Positions 47,783-56,717 are shown, counted from the first letter of the stretch. The stretch: DNA of 64,000 bases from Aliishimia sp963721175 (GCA_963721175.1 CAVRIG010000026.1:490892-554891), one strand, 5' to 3'. Numbers and translations: made by a program. Notes: generated by a model not told the origin, from the sequence alone.

Positions 47783-49219
47783 TCGGCAGCCATGGCCGGC
47801 ATCGCATTGAAGGATTGCAGGATCGTATCCGCGCAATCCCGCCCGTCGCGGATGGCCCAGACCACGAGGCTCGCGCCTCGCACGATGTCGCCCACGGCAT
47901 AGACGTTCTCGAGCGCCGTCTTGCCGGTGGTGAACTCGGCCTTGATCGTGCCCCAGCGGGTCACTTCCAGTTCGGGGTGGTTCCAGAGCGTCGGCAGTTC
48001 CTCCGGCTCGAAGCCGAGCGCCTTGATGACCAGATCGGCCTCCTCGACATAATCGGCGCCTTCGACGACCTCGGGCGTCTGGCGGCCCGTCGCGTCGGGT
48101 GCGCCCAGCCGCATCTGCTGCACCATGACGCCGGAGACGCGGCCGTCGATTTCGGTGAAGCCCTTCGGCGCGCACAACCACTCGAAGACGACGCCTTCCT
48201 CTTCGGCGTTGGAGACCTCGCGCTGCGATCCCGGCATGTTGGCGCGGTCGCGTCGATAGAGGCACTTGACCGACTGTCGCGCCCTGCCGGACGGAGGTCC
48301 GCACGCAGTCCATCGCCGTGTCGCCGCCGCCGATCACCACGACGCGCTTGCCTTCCGCGTCGAGCGTGCCGTCGTCGAACTCCGGCACGTCGTCGCCGAA
48401 GCTCTTGCGGTTCGACGCGGTCAGGAAATCGATCGCCCGCACCACTCCGCCACATTCGGAATTCGGCATCTGCAGCTCGCGGCTCTTGTAGACCCCGGTG
48501 GCGATGATCACCGCATCATGGGCGTCCCTGATCTCCTGAAAGGTGATGTCTTCGCCCACGTTGCAATTCAAACGGAATGTCACGCCGCCATCCTCGAGCT
48601 GCTCGTTCCGGCGCATCACCACATTTTTTTCCAGCTTGAACCCCGGGATTCCGTAGGTCATCAGGCCGCCAGACCGATCGTATCGGTCATAGACCGTGAC
48701 CTGAACGCCCGCGCGCCGCAGCATGTCGGCCGCGGCCAGCCCGCCCGGACCGGCGCCGATGATCCCGACGCTTTCCTGGCGCTCCTGCGCGGGACGAATG
48801 GGCTGGACCCAGCCCTCTTCCCAAGCGGTATCGGTTATGTATTTCTCGACCGATCCGATCGTGACGGTGCCGTGGCCCGACATCTCGATGACGCAATTGC
48901 CTTCGCAGAGTCGATCCTGCGGACAGATCCGCCCGCAGATCTCGGGGAACGTGTTGGTGGCCTGGCTTGTCTCGTAGGCTTCCTGCAGCCGACCTTCCGC
49001 GGTCAGCTTCAGCCAGTCGGGTATGTTGTTGTGCAGCGGGCAATGCGTCTGGCAGTAAGGCACGCCGCACTGGCTGCAGCGACCGGACTGTTCCCTTGCC
49101 TTCTCATCCGCGTATTCCGCATAGATCTCGCGGAAATCCATCCTGCGCACGTTCGCATCCCGCTTCTCGGGCATGTCGCGCCCGACGGTGACGAATTTCA
49201 ACATGGGGTTGTCAGTCAT
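47779..49219 (-). CDS. gltD: glutamate synthase small subunit, one frameshift
   Basis: This NADPH-FAD subunit of about 479 aa feeds electrons to GltB. The N-terminal cluster region has GRCSQCGVPYCQTHCPLHNN and ICGRICPQDRLCEGNC. IGAGPGGLAAADMLRRAG binds FAD and VVVIGGGDTAMDCVRTSVRQ binds NADPH. The frame breaks after RQGA at about 48273, and the neighbouring frame gives QSVKCLYRRDRANMPGSQRE and goes on to VYAVGDIVRGASLVVWAIRDG at the end. One surplus base is enough to explain this. AGGACC precedes the ATG. It is the first gene of gltD-gfa-gltB. Confidence 0.92.
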
Positions 49220-49291
49220 TACAGGTCCTCACTCCTCAGAGTTGCGGTGCTACTCCACTTTCCGGATAAATAAAAGTCAATCATGCTGACC

Positions 49292-49320
49292 TAAATAAGC
49301 TATTTCTCACCACAGTGCAA
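49292..49320 (-). promoter_or_regulatory. candidate sigma-70 promoter for gltD-gfa-gltB
   Basis: On the minus strand, TTGCAC (49320-49315) and TATTTA (49297-49292) are separated by 17 bases, 73 bases before the gltD start codon, in a strongly AT-rich divergent intergenic region. Inferred from consensus only. Confidence 0.45.
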
Positions 49321-49432
49321 ATGGCACCGGCCAGATACTTTAATTTTTAGGTCCACTTCGGTCCTAATTGACCGATTCCATCTTCAACTTCACTTGGATA
49401 GTACAAGCTCAAACCGGATTCGCGAAACGCAC

Positions 49433-50237
49433 ATGCCCCTGTTCCATCTCCTCTTGCTTGCCGTGATCCAGGGGCTGACGGAGTTTCTTCCTGTCTCCTC
49501 GTCCGGGCACCTGATCCTGTTGCCGGGCCTGACCGGGATGGCCGACCAGGGCGTGGCGCTCGATGTCGCGGTCCATGTCGGGACGCTCATCGCCGTCGTC
49601 ACGTATTTCTGGCCCGACGTGAAGGTCGCGCTCGCAGGGACCTTCCACCTGCTCTCCGGCCGCATCGACACGCGGGGCGCCTTTCTTGCAATGTGCCTGG
49701 CGGTGGCGACGGTGCCGGTGGTCCTTGCGGGTCTGGTTCTGCATGTCACCGGGTGGTCCGACAGTCTGCGCTCCGTCGCCGTGATCGGCTGGACCATGCT
49801 GGTGTTCGGACTGGTGCTCTATTGGGCCGACAAGATCCGGTGGCACCGAGAGACGCGCAGAAGGCTGGAGCTTGAAGCACGCCGCCGTCATGGGCCTGGC
49901 GCAGGCATTGGCGCTTTTCCCCGGCACGTCGCGGTCCGGCGTCACGATCTCCGCGGCACGGGCGCTCGGCTATGACAGGGAGGGTTCGGCGCGACTTTCG
50001 ATGTTGATGTCGATTCCCACGATCTTTGCCTCCGGCGTTCTGCTGGCCGGAGACGCGATCGCCCAGGCCGATCTGGCACTGGCCCGGGACGCGGCGATCG
50101 CCGCAGTCTTCGCGTGCCTGTCCGCATGGCTGGCCCTGGCCGTCATGATGCGGCTGCTCCGCTCGGTCAGTTTCACGCCCTACGTGGTCTACCGCATCAT
50201 CCTGGGCGCGGTCCTGCTGGTCTACGCCTACGCCTAG
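49433..50237 (+). CDS. uppP: undecaprenyl-diphosphatase, one frameshift
   Basis: This membrane phosphatase of about 268 aa (UppP/BacA) recycles the lipid carrier of cell-wall synthesis. The first frame starts MPLFHLLLLAVIQGLTEFLP, with the catalytic QGLTEFLPVSSSGHL. It breaks near 49870 in the loop after WADKIRWHRETRR. The second frame begins KHAAVMGLAQALALFPGTS, with the second active-site motif GTSRSGVTISAARALG, and continues to the stop. Both motifs are complete, so one indel is likely. The Met at 49433 is chosen at the first helix. It converges with the epimerase gene (overlap 4 bases). Confidence 0.9.
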
Positions 50238-51214
50238 GCGCGCAGGTTGTCGGCGCTTTTCTTGATCGCGTCGTACTGTCCGGACGGGCGGAAGCGCCAA
50301 AGATATTCCGGCAGAATCGCTTCGAGCGACAAAGGGGTAATGCGCAGGTCGGCGAACGTCTTGACGCCCGATGACACGACGTTGTCCTGTTTCAGGTTGC
50401 GCACCTGATCGCGCGTGATCTGGGCCGGAATGAGACCGAACGACACGAAGTTCACGGTGTCGAAGAACAACCCCATCCCGCTCGCCACCGGGAAGGGAAT
50501 GTTCACGATCATCCGGCGGCGGTGGATCACGCCCAGCATGTGCTGCATCAACTCGCGGAACGTGTTCACATCCGGCCCGCCCAGCTCGTAGACACCGCCA
50601 CCGGCCTTGCCCGTGGCTCCCAAGACGGCGGCCTGTGCCACATCATCCACATAGACCGGCTGAAACCGTGTGGCGGCACCCACCACCGGCAGGATCGGCC
50701 CGAGCCGCGTCATCGCCGCAAAGCGATTGAAGAACTGGTCTTCGGCTCCGTATACGATGGAGGGGCGCAGGATCATCGCATCGGGCCTGTGCCGCAGGAC
50801 ACCGGCCTCTCCCAATGCCTTCGTTCGCGCATACTCGCTGTCGCTCTGCGCGTCCGCTCCGATCGCCGAGACCTGGACCATACGTTCGACGCCCTGCTCC
50901 GCCGCGATCCGGGCAATACGTTCCGCGCCTTCCGACTGAACGGCGCCGAACGTGTTCTTGCCCGCCGGCGCCAGGATACCGACGCAATTGACCACCGCAT
51001 CGGCGCCCCCCATCACGGTGGCCACCGACTCGTCGTTGCGGATGTTGCAGAACACCGGCTCCACCTGTCCGACGGTACCGTAGGGTTTGACGAAGATCGC
51101 CTGGTTCGGTCGCCGGACAGCGACGCGGACTCGCCATCCCGCCTTGGCCATGCGCCGGGCAATGTACCGCCCGACGAAACCCGAACCGCCATAGATCGTC
51201 ACCAGTTTCGACAT
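50234..51214 (-). CDS. NDUFA9-like NAD-dependent epimerase/dehydratase family protein
   Basis: This 326-aa atypical SDR has MSKLVTIYGGSGFVGRYIAR with the GGSGFVG nucleotide-binding loop, GADAVVNCVGILAPAGKNTF, VQVSAIGADAQSDSEYARTKALGE (Tyr-x-x-x-Lys-like YARTK) and LRPSIVYGAEDQFFNRFA. This is the pattern of the complex I NDUFA9 subfamily, whose alphaproteobacterial members may serve as complex I accessory proteins or NADPH sensors. AAGGAGCG precedes the ATG at 51214. Confidence 0.9.
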   Translation of the reverse strand: MSKLVTIYGGSGFVGRYIARRMAKAGWRVRVAVRRPNQAIFVKPYGTVGQVEPVFCNIRNDESVATVMGGADAVVNCVGILAPAGKNTFGAVQSEGAERIARIAAEQGVERMVQVSAIGADAQSDSEYARTKALGEAGVLRHRPDAMILRPSIVYGAEDQFFNRFAAMTRLGPILPVVGAATRFQPVYVDDVAQAAVLGATGKAGGGVYELGGPDVNTFRELMQHMLGVIHRRRMIVNIPFPVASGMGLFFDTVNFVSFGLIPAQITRDQVRNLKQDNVVSSGVKTFADLRITPLSLEAILPEYLWRFRPSGQYDAIKKSADNLRA

Positions 51215-51583
51215 GGGCGGCGCTCCTTTCGAACCGTGTTCTTGGCATGTATCGCTCGTATGACGGCCTAACAAGGGGCAAAATCGACGCGCTCAGTGAG
51301 TGCGATACCAGTGGTTTGCGTCGGCACGGCGACGCGTCAGCCCAGCGTCGAACGTATTCCAGCATGCCGACAATGAACGTAGCTTCCATGAATTGTCGCG
51401 CCGAAAGCGTCAGGCCCTCCGCGCTCGTTCCGCTCCTTCGCGTGCTCGGAGCTTGGATCGCGCACCATGCTTGTGGCAGACCATCCCCGAGCCATCCCAA
51501 GCGATCGGAAGTGGCTTCAGATGCCCAAAGATTCCGTTTGACAGCTCTGGCAAGCGCGCGTATCCGCACGTCGCACGACACCT
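51215..51583. other. non-coding stretch between epimerase and tRNA-Leu
   Basis: No gene is recognised in these 369 bases. They hold the upstream region of the epimerase gene and, at the far end, the tRNA promoter given separately. Confidence 0.45.
51538..51566 (+). promoter_or_regulatory. promoter of tRNA-Leu
   Basis: TTGACA at 51538-51543 and TATCCG at 51561-51566 are spaced by 17 bases and end 17 bases before the mature tRNA 5' end, a very good sigma-70 arrangement for a stable RNA. Confidence 0.75.
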
Positions 51584-51671
<88 letters not shown>

Positions 51672-52038
51672 TTAATTCCCTCTAAGCACCTGTTTTTAAA
51701 GACTATGCGCTTCCAACTTGGCGCTGGTCCACCTAATTGTCCACCTCCGGTGCTTCAATGGCTCTGCATTCGGCGCTGTCTGAAATCGCACCTGAAGCAG
51801 GCCTTGACTTGGGCGTTACGCGTCGTCCATGCATCCACTCCATGAAAAATCCTAAGACTGGCCGCACGGCATCCCGCAAGACTTGAGGCATTCGCTTGAC
51901 GAGAGAGCCCGGTATCGAACCGCCCCAGCTTCTGCCGATGTTTGGCAGGTCTTAAGAGAATGGCTGATAGAACTCGGTGTAGAACCGGCGACACGTCGCG
52001 TGTGCAACACAGCTTCGACAACGAGACCGCATTGGGGT
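51672..52038. other. AT-rich non-coding start of the accessory region
   Basis: No gene is supported in these 367 bases. Composition falls below the chromosome average right after the tRNA. A segment at about 51957-52034 on the minus strand has weak resemblance to a tRNA D-arm and T-arm, but does not fold well. Confidence 0.4.
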
Positions 52039-52295
52039 ATGAAAGCTAATATGCGCTGGTTACTCGCCTTTGTTATCTTGTCTGCGTGCATGGATGACGG
52101 ACTTTACCGAAGCTATTATGGTGAGCCAGAGATTCGGTAGGTTCAGGCGAAGGAACCGTGCAAGTGCGTGCCGGATTGCACGTTGACCCTGCTCCTACCG
52201 CAAGGAAAGCCTGTGGTAGCAATGCTAAGCTCTTGAAGACCGAGAAACTTGACCTTCAGGGATTTTATTCGGTCAGCTACTACAAGTGCACTTGA
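52039..52295 (+). pseudogene. small lipoprotein, probably frameshifted
   Basis: The first frame starts MKANMRWLLAFVILSACMDD with a lipobox (LSAC), and stops after YYGEPEIR at 52140. A second frame overlaps it and continues VGSGEGTVQVRAGLHVDPAP to SVSYYKCT, stopping at 52295. Joined near 52125-52138 they would form a lipoprotein of about 84 aa. There is no strong ribosome site. Unrecognised family; the joining is my inference. Confidence 0.35.
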
Positions 52296-52623
52296 GCGCG
52301 CCGGAAGGCATCTTTAGCTATCTTTATTGCACTACGTTGCAGGAGGCGCACCAATCTTCTCGCCCGCTCAGCTTACTGCGACCGCCCGCCATGTTTCCAC
52401 CTCGGATTTCCTGACCGAGCCGCATGACTACCGCCCGCGCCGTGAACGCGGCACACACGCCATCCCCGGACCGCAGGAGCTTTGCACCGCATTCCCGTGG
52501 ACTTGGCCCTTACGCGACATCTGGGCGCGTCTCTGACCACTGTTTGCCCTGTCGACGGCTTTGCCCTAGAAAAGAGGCAGGCGCTCGCCTTGGCGCAACT
52601 GCTTAATCCGAGATTGTTTGCTA
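52296..52623. other. stretch without a recognised gene
   Basis: Nothing convincing in these 328 bases. Short open frames across it have no signature or ribosome site. Confidence 0.35.
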
Positions 52624-53150
52624 TGAAAATTCAAATACCCATCGCCATGTCAGTTGTCGTGGCACTGGTAACTCTCTCTCCGCCGGTGTTCGCGCAGATG
52701 CCTTCCGGATGGAACAATCGGGTCGATGGGTTAGGCGTCTTTCAGGGTGATGCGGATCTGAGCGGGGGCGGCGACTTTCGCGAGCCGGCAGTTTTTGCGC
52801 GGTACCAGCCTTTACAACTTCGGCGGTGGGCAACTCGATAGGTCTGTCTACCAGCCTTGGCCGTTTCAACGTATGATTTCAGCAACCCTTCCACCCAGCC
52901 TTGGTCAGACATCCATGACGTTCGCTTATCGCTGCCGGTGCGTCTGAGCCTAAGCGACGCTGCCACACTTTTCATCTCGCCAGAAATCCGCTGGGACTAT
53001 GAGGATGGTGTGAACCCGTCCGATGGCCGGACATATGGCGTCTTTGCGGGCGTAGCATGGAAAGTAAGTGACAGTCTTACCGTGGGTCCAGCCTTCGGCG
53101 CGTACAGCCAACTTGAAGAAAGCGGGGCGGACGTGTTTCCTGCGTTGCTA
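52624..53150 (+). pseudogene. outer-membrane beta-barrel-like protein, broken and cut by an IS
   Basis: This reads MKIQIPIAMSVVVALVTLSP with a signal peptide ending VFAQ, then GWNNRVDGLGVFQGDADLSG and FREPAVFAR. At about 52805-52880 two frame changes link SLYNFGGG, NSIGLSTSLGRFNV and YDFSNPSTQPWSDIHDVRLS. The alternating pattern continues (VRLSLSDAATLFISPEIRWD, SLTVGPAFGAYSQLEESGAD) until it meets the IS5-family end at 53148. The barrel's 3' part is missing and is not found beyond the IS. Family unknown. Confidence 0.5.
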
Positions 53151-53985
53151 GGGTCAGGATGCATTGATTTTCAACGCGCTGCGTGATTCACGGCTCGCAA
53201 AACGGAGCGGTGACATGAGCGACCTTTACTGGCTGACTGACGAACAGATGGCCAAGCTTTCCCCTTTCTTTCCGAAGTCCCACGGCAAACCTCGCGTTGA
53301 CGATAGGCGTGTGTTGAGCGGGATTATCTTCATCAATCGCAATGGGTTGCGCTGGCGAGACGCCCCGGAAGCCTACGGGCCGCACAAGACGCTCTACAGC
53401 CGGTGGAAGCGTTGGAGCGAGAAAGGCATTTTCGCGCGGATGATGGTCGGCCTGGCTGCCGAACACGGCGAGGAAAAGACCGTGATGATCGACGCGACAT
53501 ATTTGAAGGCACACCGCACCGCGACCAGCATGGCCGCAAAAAAGGGGGGCGTGGCCGCCTGATCGGTCGCACCAAGGGCGGCATGAACACCAAACTCCAT
53601 GCCATCTGCGACAGCCAGGGACGCCCTCTCAATCTGTTTGTCACCGCCGGACAGGTCAGTGACTACATTGGTGCCCGGGCATTGCTGAGCAGTTTGCCTA
53701 ATGTCGACTGGTTGCTCGGGGATCGTGGCTATGACGCCGACTGGTTCAGAGAAGCATTGAAAGACAAGGGGATACGCGCCTGCATCCCCGGCAGAAAGCA
53801 ACGCAAGACCACAGTCAAATACGACAAGCGTCGATACAAACGGCGCAACCGCATCGAGATCATGTTCGGCAGGCTCAAGGACTGGCGGCGTGTGGCAACA
53901 CGATATGATCGCTGTCCCAAGGTCTTCCTCTCAGCCATCGCCCTCGCAGCAGTCGTCATCTACTGGTTATGAATCCTGACCCTAG
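53148..53985 (+). mobile_element. IS5-family insertion sequence (IS427-group type), 838 bp
   Basis: Terminal inverted repeats are CTAGGGTCAGGATGCAT on the left and CTAGGGTCAGGATTCAT on the right, 16 of 17 bases identical. CTAG at both ends (53148-53151 and 53982-53985) fits the CTAG-like target duplication of this group. It encodes a two-frame transposase with a slippery run. The two flanks belong to different interrupted genes on opposite strands, so it did not simply land in one gene. Confidence 0.9.
53215..53972 (+). CDS. IS5-family transposase made by programmed -1 frameshifting
   Basis: The first frame (53215-53562) has the N-terminal DUF4096-like region (LYWLTDEQMAKLSPFFPKS, NRNGLRWRDAPEAYGPHKTL) and the first catalytic Asp in MIDATYLKAHRT. 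It runs into AAAAAAGGGGGG at 53538-53549. A -1 slip there enters the second frame: GRLIGRTKGGMNTKLHAICD, then the second Asp in LLGDRGYDADWFREAL and the Glu in RYKRRNRIEIMFGRLKDWRR. The fused product is 252 aa. GGAG precedes the ATG. This is normal for IS427-type elements, not decay. Confidence 0.92.
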
Positions 53986-54127
53986 AACTGCCGCCGCAAT
54001 TGCACGGTGATCGGACTGCCGCTCCTGTGCTCGTGCCTTACGATCAGCCCGCGAATTCCAAAACAGGGTGATACAAATCCCGAGAAGCGCGATCAAGGCA
54101 GGGATGCTTTCCAATAGGGTATCCAAA
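53982..54127 (-). pseudogene. 5' fragment of a small membrane protein gene, cut by the IS
   Basis: On the minus strand, TTG at 54127-54125, preceded by AGGTGA, opens MDTLLESIPALIALLGICIT-LFWNSRADRKARAQERQSDHR-AIAAAVL and then meets the IS right end. One transmembrane helix followed by a charged, coiled-coil-like segment is typical of small island or phage membrane proteins. The rest of the gene is not present on the far side of the IS. Confidence 0.5.
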
Positions 54128-54387
54128 GGTGGTCACCTGAGCCTGCCAACAACTGCTGGGAGTATAGCACAAACCGTCTAATCAACTTCCGGCCACAGAC
54201 CATACTTAACACTATTGACCATACTGTAAAGAATTCTGAGGCCTTGACCGATCGAATAACAGCCCATCGGCCAAGCGCAACTAACCTGCAATCATAAGAA
54301 AATCGAGGTTTCGCGCCGACCCGGCCGCGAGGGCAGGACGGATGATTTTGCTTCACGCCTTAACGCGCATCGGGTAGACTGTTAAAT
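54128..54387. other. AT-rich intergenic region before the integrase
   Basis: No gene is seen. Composition is markedly AT-rich compared with the integrase gene that follows. It may hold its promoter; no site is clear enough to name. Confidence 0.35.
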
Positions 54388-54993
54388 ATGAGCGAAATGC
54401 GCCTCTACGACACCGCCGGGAACCGGCTCTACCTCAACGCCGAAGAACGGGCGGCCTTCCTGGCCGTGGCGCGGCGCAAGCCTGCCCGCGATCGCACCCT
54501 CTGCGAGACGCTGCACTTCACCGGCTGCCGGCCGTCCGAGCTGGTGGAGATCACCCCGGCCCGGGTGGACCTGTCGGGCGGCACGATCACCATCCGCAGC
54601 CTGAAGAAGCGCAAGGATGCCGCTGGCGCGTCAAAGGTCGTCTACAGGAGCGTGCCGGTGCCGCCGGACTACCTGGACACGCTGAACACCGCGCATGGCA
54701 TCCGGGAGGCCCAGAAATCCCGCAAGCAGGCCAGGGCGCCGATCTGGCCGCTCAGCCGCGTGCGGGTCTGGCAGATCGTCAAGGGGATCATGATCGAGGC
54801 CGGGATACCGGATGCGCCGCACCGCAGCCCGAAGGGCTTGCGCCACGGCTTCGGGATCAACGCCACGGTGAACGGCATTCCGCTGCACATGCTCCAGAAA
54901 TGGATGGGCCATGCCCAGCTCAGCACGACGGCGATCTACGCCGATGCCGTGGGCAAGGAAGAACAGGACATCGCAGCCAGGATGTGGGGGTAG
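54388..54993 (+). CDS. short tyrosine recombinase/integrase
   Basis: This 201-aa protein is nearly a bare catalytic domain. Catalytic Arg I is in HFTGCRPSELVEI, the beta-hairpin Lys is probably in SLKKRKDAAG, box II is SPKGLRHGFG, and the end is LQKWMGHAQLSTTAIYADAVG with His and the nucleophile Tyr. The first residue of box II is Lys (KGLR) where His is usual. It lacks the N-terminal core-binding domain of phage integrases. It is followed by a WGR-domain gene after five bases. Confidence 0.9.
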   Translation: MSEMRLYDTAGNRLYLNAEERAAFLAVARRKPARDRTLCETLHFTGCRPSELVEITPARVDLSGGTITIRSLKKRKDAAGASKVVYRSVPVPPDYLDTLNTAHGIREAQKSRKQARAPIWPLSRVRVWQIVKGIMIEAGIPDAPHRSPKGLRHGFGINATVNGIPLHMLQKWMGHAQLSTTAIYADAVGKEEQDIAARMWG

Positions 54994-54998
54994 GGATC

Positions 54999-55214
54999 AT
55001 GCATCTGACCAGGACAGAGCCAGACGCCAACATGTACCGATTCTACCGAATCGAGATCGTGCGCGGTCTCTTCGGAGACTGGGGCCTGGTGCGCAACTGG
55101 GGCCGGATCGGAAGCTCCGGGCAGCTGCGGACGGACTGGTTCGACACGGAGGCGGACGCGAAAGATGCCCGCTTCGACCTGCACATGGCGAAGGCGAAGC
55201 GCGGCTACGAGTAG
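54999..55214 (+). CDS. WGR-domain protein
   Basis: This 71-aa protein, MHLTRTEPDANMYRFYRIEI, continues with FGDWGLVRNWGRIGSSGQLR, the WGR motif (NWGRIG), and DAKDARFDLHMAKAKRGYE. WGR domains contact nucleic acid or partner proteins, best known from PARP. It starts five bases after the integrase stop, so the two are likely one unit; the role of the partnership is unknown. Confidence 0.88.
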   Translation: MHLTRTEPDANMYRFYRIEIVRGLFGDWGLVRNWGRIGSSGQLRTDWFDTEADAKDARFDLHMAKAKRGYE

Positions 55215-55303
55215 CCGGTCAAAAACGTGCCAAAACCGCGAAGGTTTTGGCTGGGGGTTCTGGCGCTGCTAAGTCCTTGATCTTGCGTGGAGCAGGGCAG
55301 GGG

Positions 55304-56114
55304 GGGCATTGCCAAGTTGTTTGCCTTGCTCGGTCGGGTTAGACGGCCGTCATGAATGTCCCATCTGAGATGCCCCGCCTGAAGGGTTTCCGTTTTCCTC
55401 GTGAGATCGTGTCCTATGCAGTCTGGGCGTATCATCGGTTTGCGCTCAGCACGGCAGATGTTGAGGATCTGCTCGCGGAGCGCGGTGTGACCGTCAGTCG
55501 TGAAACCGTGCGCCAGTGGGTGAACCGATTTGGCCGCCATTTCGCCGACTGCGTCAAACGTGAAAGGCCGGACGCCGGTGACAAATGGCATCTCGACGAA
55601 GTTGTTATCCCGATCGGGGGCGAGAAATATTGGCTCTGGCGGGCCGTCGATGCGAACGGTGACGTACTCGACATTCTCGTACAAAAGCAACGCAATGCGA
55701 AGGCCGCCAGACGGTTCTTGAAGCGGCTGATCGACCGTTTCGGCGCGCCGCGTGTCGTCATCACCGACAAACTGCGCAGCTACACCGGACCGATCCGCAA
55801 TCTTGCGCCGAAAGCTGAGCATCGGGCGCACAAGGGCTTGAACAACCGGATTGAACGATCGCATCGGCCAACACGAAAGCGCGAGAAACTCATGGGGCGG
55901 TTCAAGTCACCCAGACAAGCACAGAGATTTCTGGCGGCCCATGATCAGATCAATACAATCTTCCGCCCTCGCCGATATCGCCTTTCCGCCATCTCATACC
56001 GTAGCGCCAGAGCGGACGCACACGGTCTCTGGAACGACTATGCCCTCAAGATGACCGCATGACCGATCATCGCAGAGACCTTTGCGTCTTGGATCAAACA
56101 ACTTGGCAATGCCC
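55304..56114 (+). mobile_element. IS6-family insertion sequence, 811 bp
   Basis: The inverted ends are GGGCATTGCCAAGTTGTTTG on both sides (55304 inward and 56114 inward). The single transposase gene fills the interior. The 8 bases on each side (GGCAGGGG and GAAGCGGT) do not match, so no target duplication remains. It abuts the stub of another IS6 transposase on its right. Confidence 0.9.
55352..56062 (+). CDS. IS6-family transposase
   Basis: This 236-aa DDE transposase starts MNVPSEMPRLKGFRFPREIV. The first Asp is in KWHLDEVVIPIGG, the second in VVITDKLRSYTG, and the Glu in GLNNRIERSHRPTRKREKLM, all intact. VSRETVRQWVNRFG is the N-terminal helix-turn-helix. The gene appears functional. Confidence 0.95.
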   Translation: MNVPSEMPRLKGFRFPREIVSYAVWAYHRFALSTADVEDLLAERGVTVSRETVRQWVNRFGRHFADCVKRERPDAGDKWHLDEVVIPIGGEKYWLWRAVDANGDVLDILVQKQRNAKAARRFLKRLIDRFGAPRVVITDKLRSYTGPIRNLAPKAEHRAHKGLNNRIERSHRPTRKREKLMGRFKSPRQAQRFLAAHDQINTIFRPRRYRLSAISYRSARADAHGLWNDYALKMTA

Positions 56115-56204
56115 GAAGCGGTGATAGGCCCAGACGGCGTAGCCGATGACGGTCCGCGGAAACCGATGGCCCTTAAGGCGCGAGAGATTTTCGAGGTTCA
56201 GCAT
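56115..56204 (-). pseudogene. 5' stub of a second, different IS6-family transposase
   Basis: On the minus strand, the ATG at 56204 gives MLNLENLSRLKGHRFPRTVI followed by GYAVWAYHRF, then stops exactly at the terminal repeat of the intact IS6 element. It aligns with the first 30 residues of the intact transposase (RLKG.RFPR..., YAVWAYHRF) but differs in about a third of them, so it is a relative and not a partial duplicate. Confidence 0.8.
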
Positions 56205-56246
56205 GTGAGAGCCGCCTACTGGGCCTGAGCAGCACCATCAACCTGA

Positions 56247-56717
56247 CAGTGCCACGGCGCCTGTTACGGCGGCGGCTGCGGCCTCGCCCTCGCCTGCGAC
56301 CAGCGCATCGCTTCCCCCGCCGCCCGCTTTGCCATCTCCCCTGCCCGGCTCGGCCTCGCCTACAGCCCCGCCGACACCTGGGCGCTGATCGAGAAAGTCG
56401 GCGCGTCCCGCGCCAAGGACCTGCTGATGACCGGGCGCAGTCTGCGGGCCGCGGAGGCCCTGCGCATCGGTCTCGTCGACCGGGTCGAGGAGGACCCCCG
56501 CGCCGCCGCGCAGGCTCTAGCCCACGACCTCGCATCGCTCTCGGCCTCCGCGCTCGCAGCGATCAAGACAATCGTCAACGGCCTCACCCCACCGCCTGAA
56601 TCCACGCACCTGCAGGAGATCTTCGCCGCCACCTTCGCCTCGGAAGACTTCCGCGAGGGCTACCGCGCCTTCCTCGAGAAACGGCCCCCCGATTTCGACC
56701 GGGAGCCCGACCTGTGA
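56247..56717 (+). pseudogene. enoyl-CoA hydratase/isomerase, 5'-truncated
   Basis: In frame after a TGA at 56244, the sequence reads HGACYGGGCGLALACDQRIA, the oxyanion-hole region of crotonases. It then has ARFAISPARLGLAYSPADTW, KDLLMTGRSLRAAEALRIGL and LEKRPPDFDREPDL to TGA at 56715. The N-terminal third is lost. Very high GC (long GCC/CGC runs) sets it apart from the IS and AT-rich segments beside it. It is GTGA-coupled to the next gene. Confidence 0.82.

Noticed and set aside
49340..49372. TTAGGTCC-N5-GGTCCTAA as an operator between gltD and uppP
   Set aside because: It looks palindromic at first, but the inner bases are direct rather than inverted, with mismatches; not strong enough to list.
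51852..52091. Minus-strand frame with a tRNA-like translation, and possible degenerate tRNA at about 51957-52034
   Set aside because: A D-arm-like and a GGTTCTACACC T-arm-like segment are present, but the acceptor and anticodon stems do not pair, so no tRNA is called.
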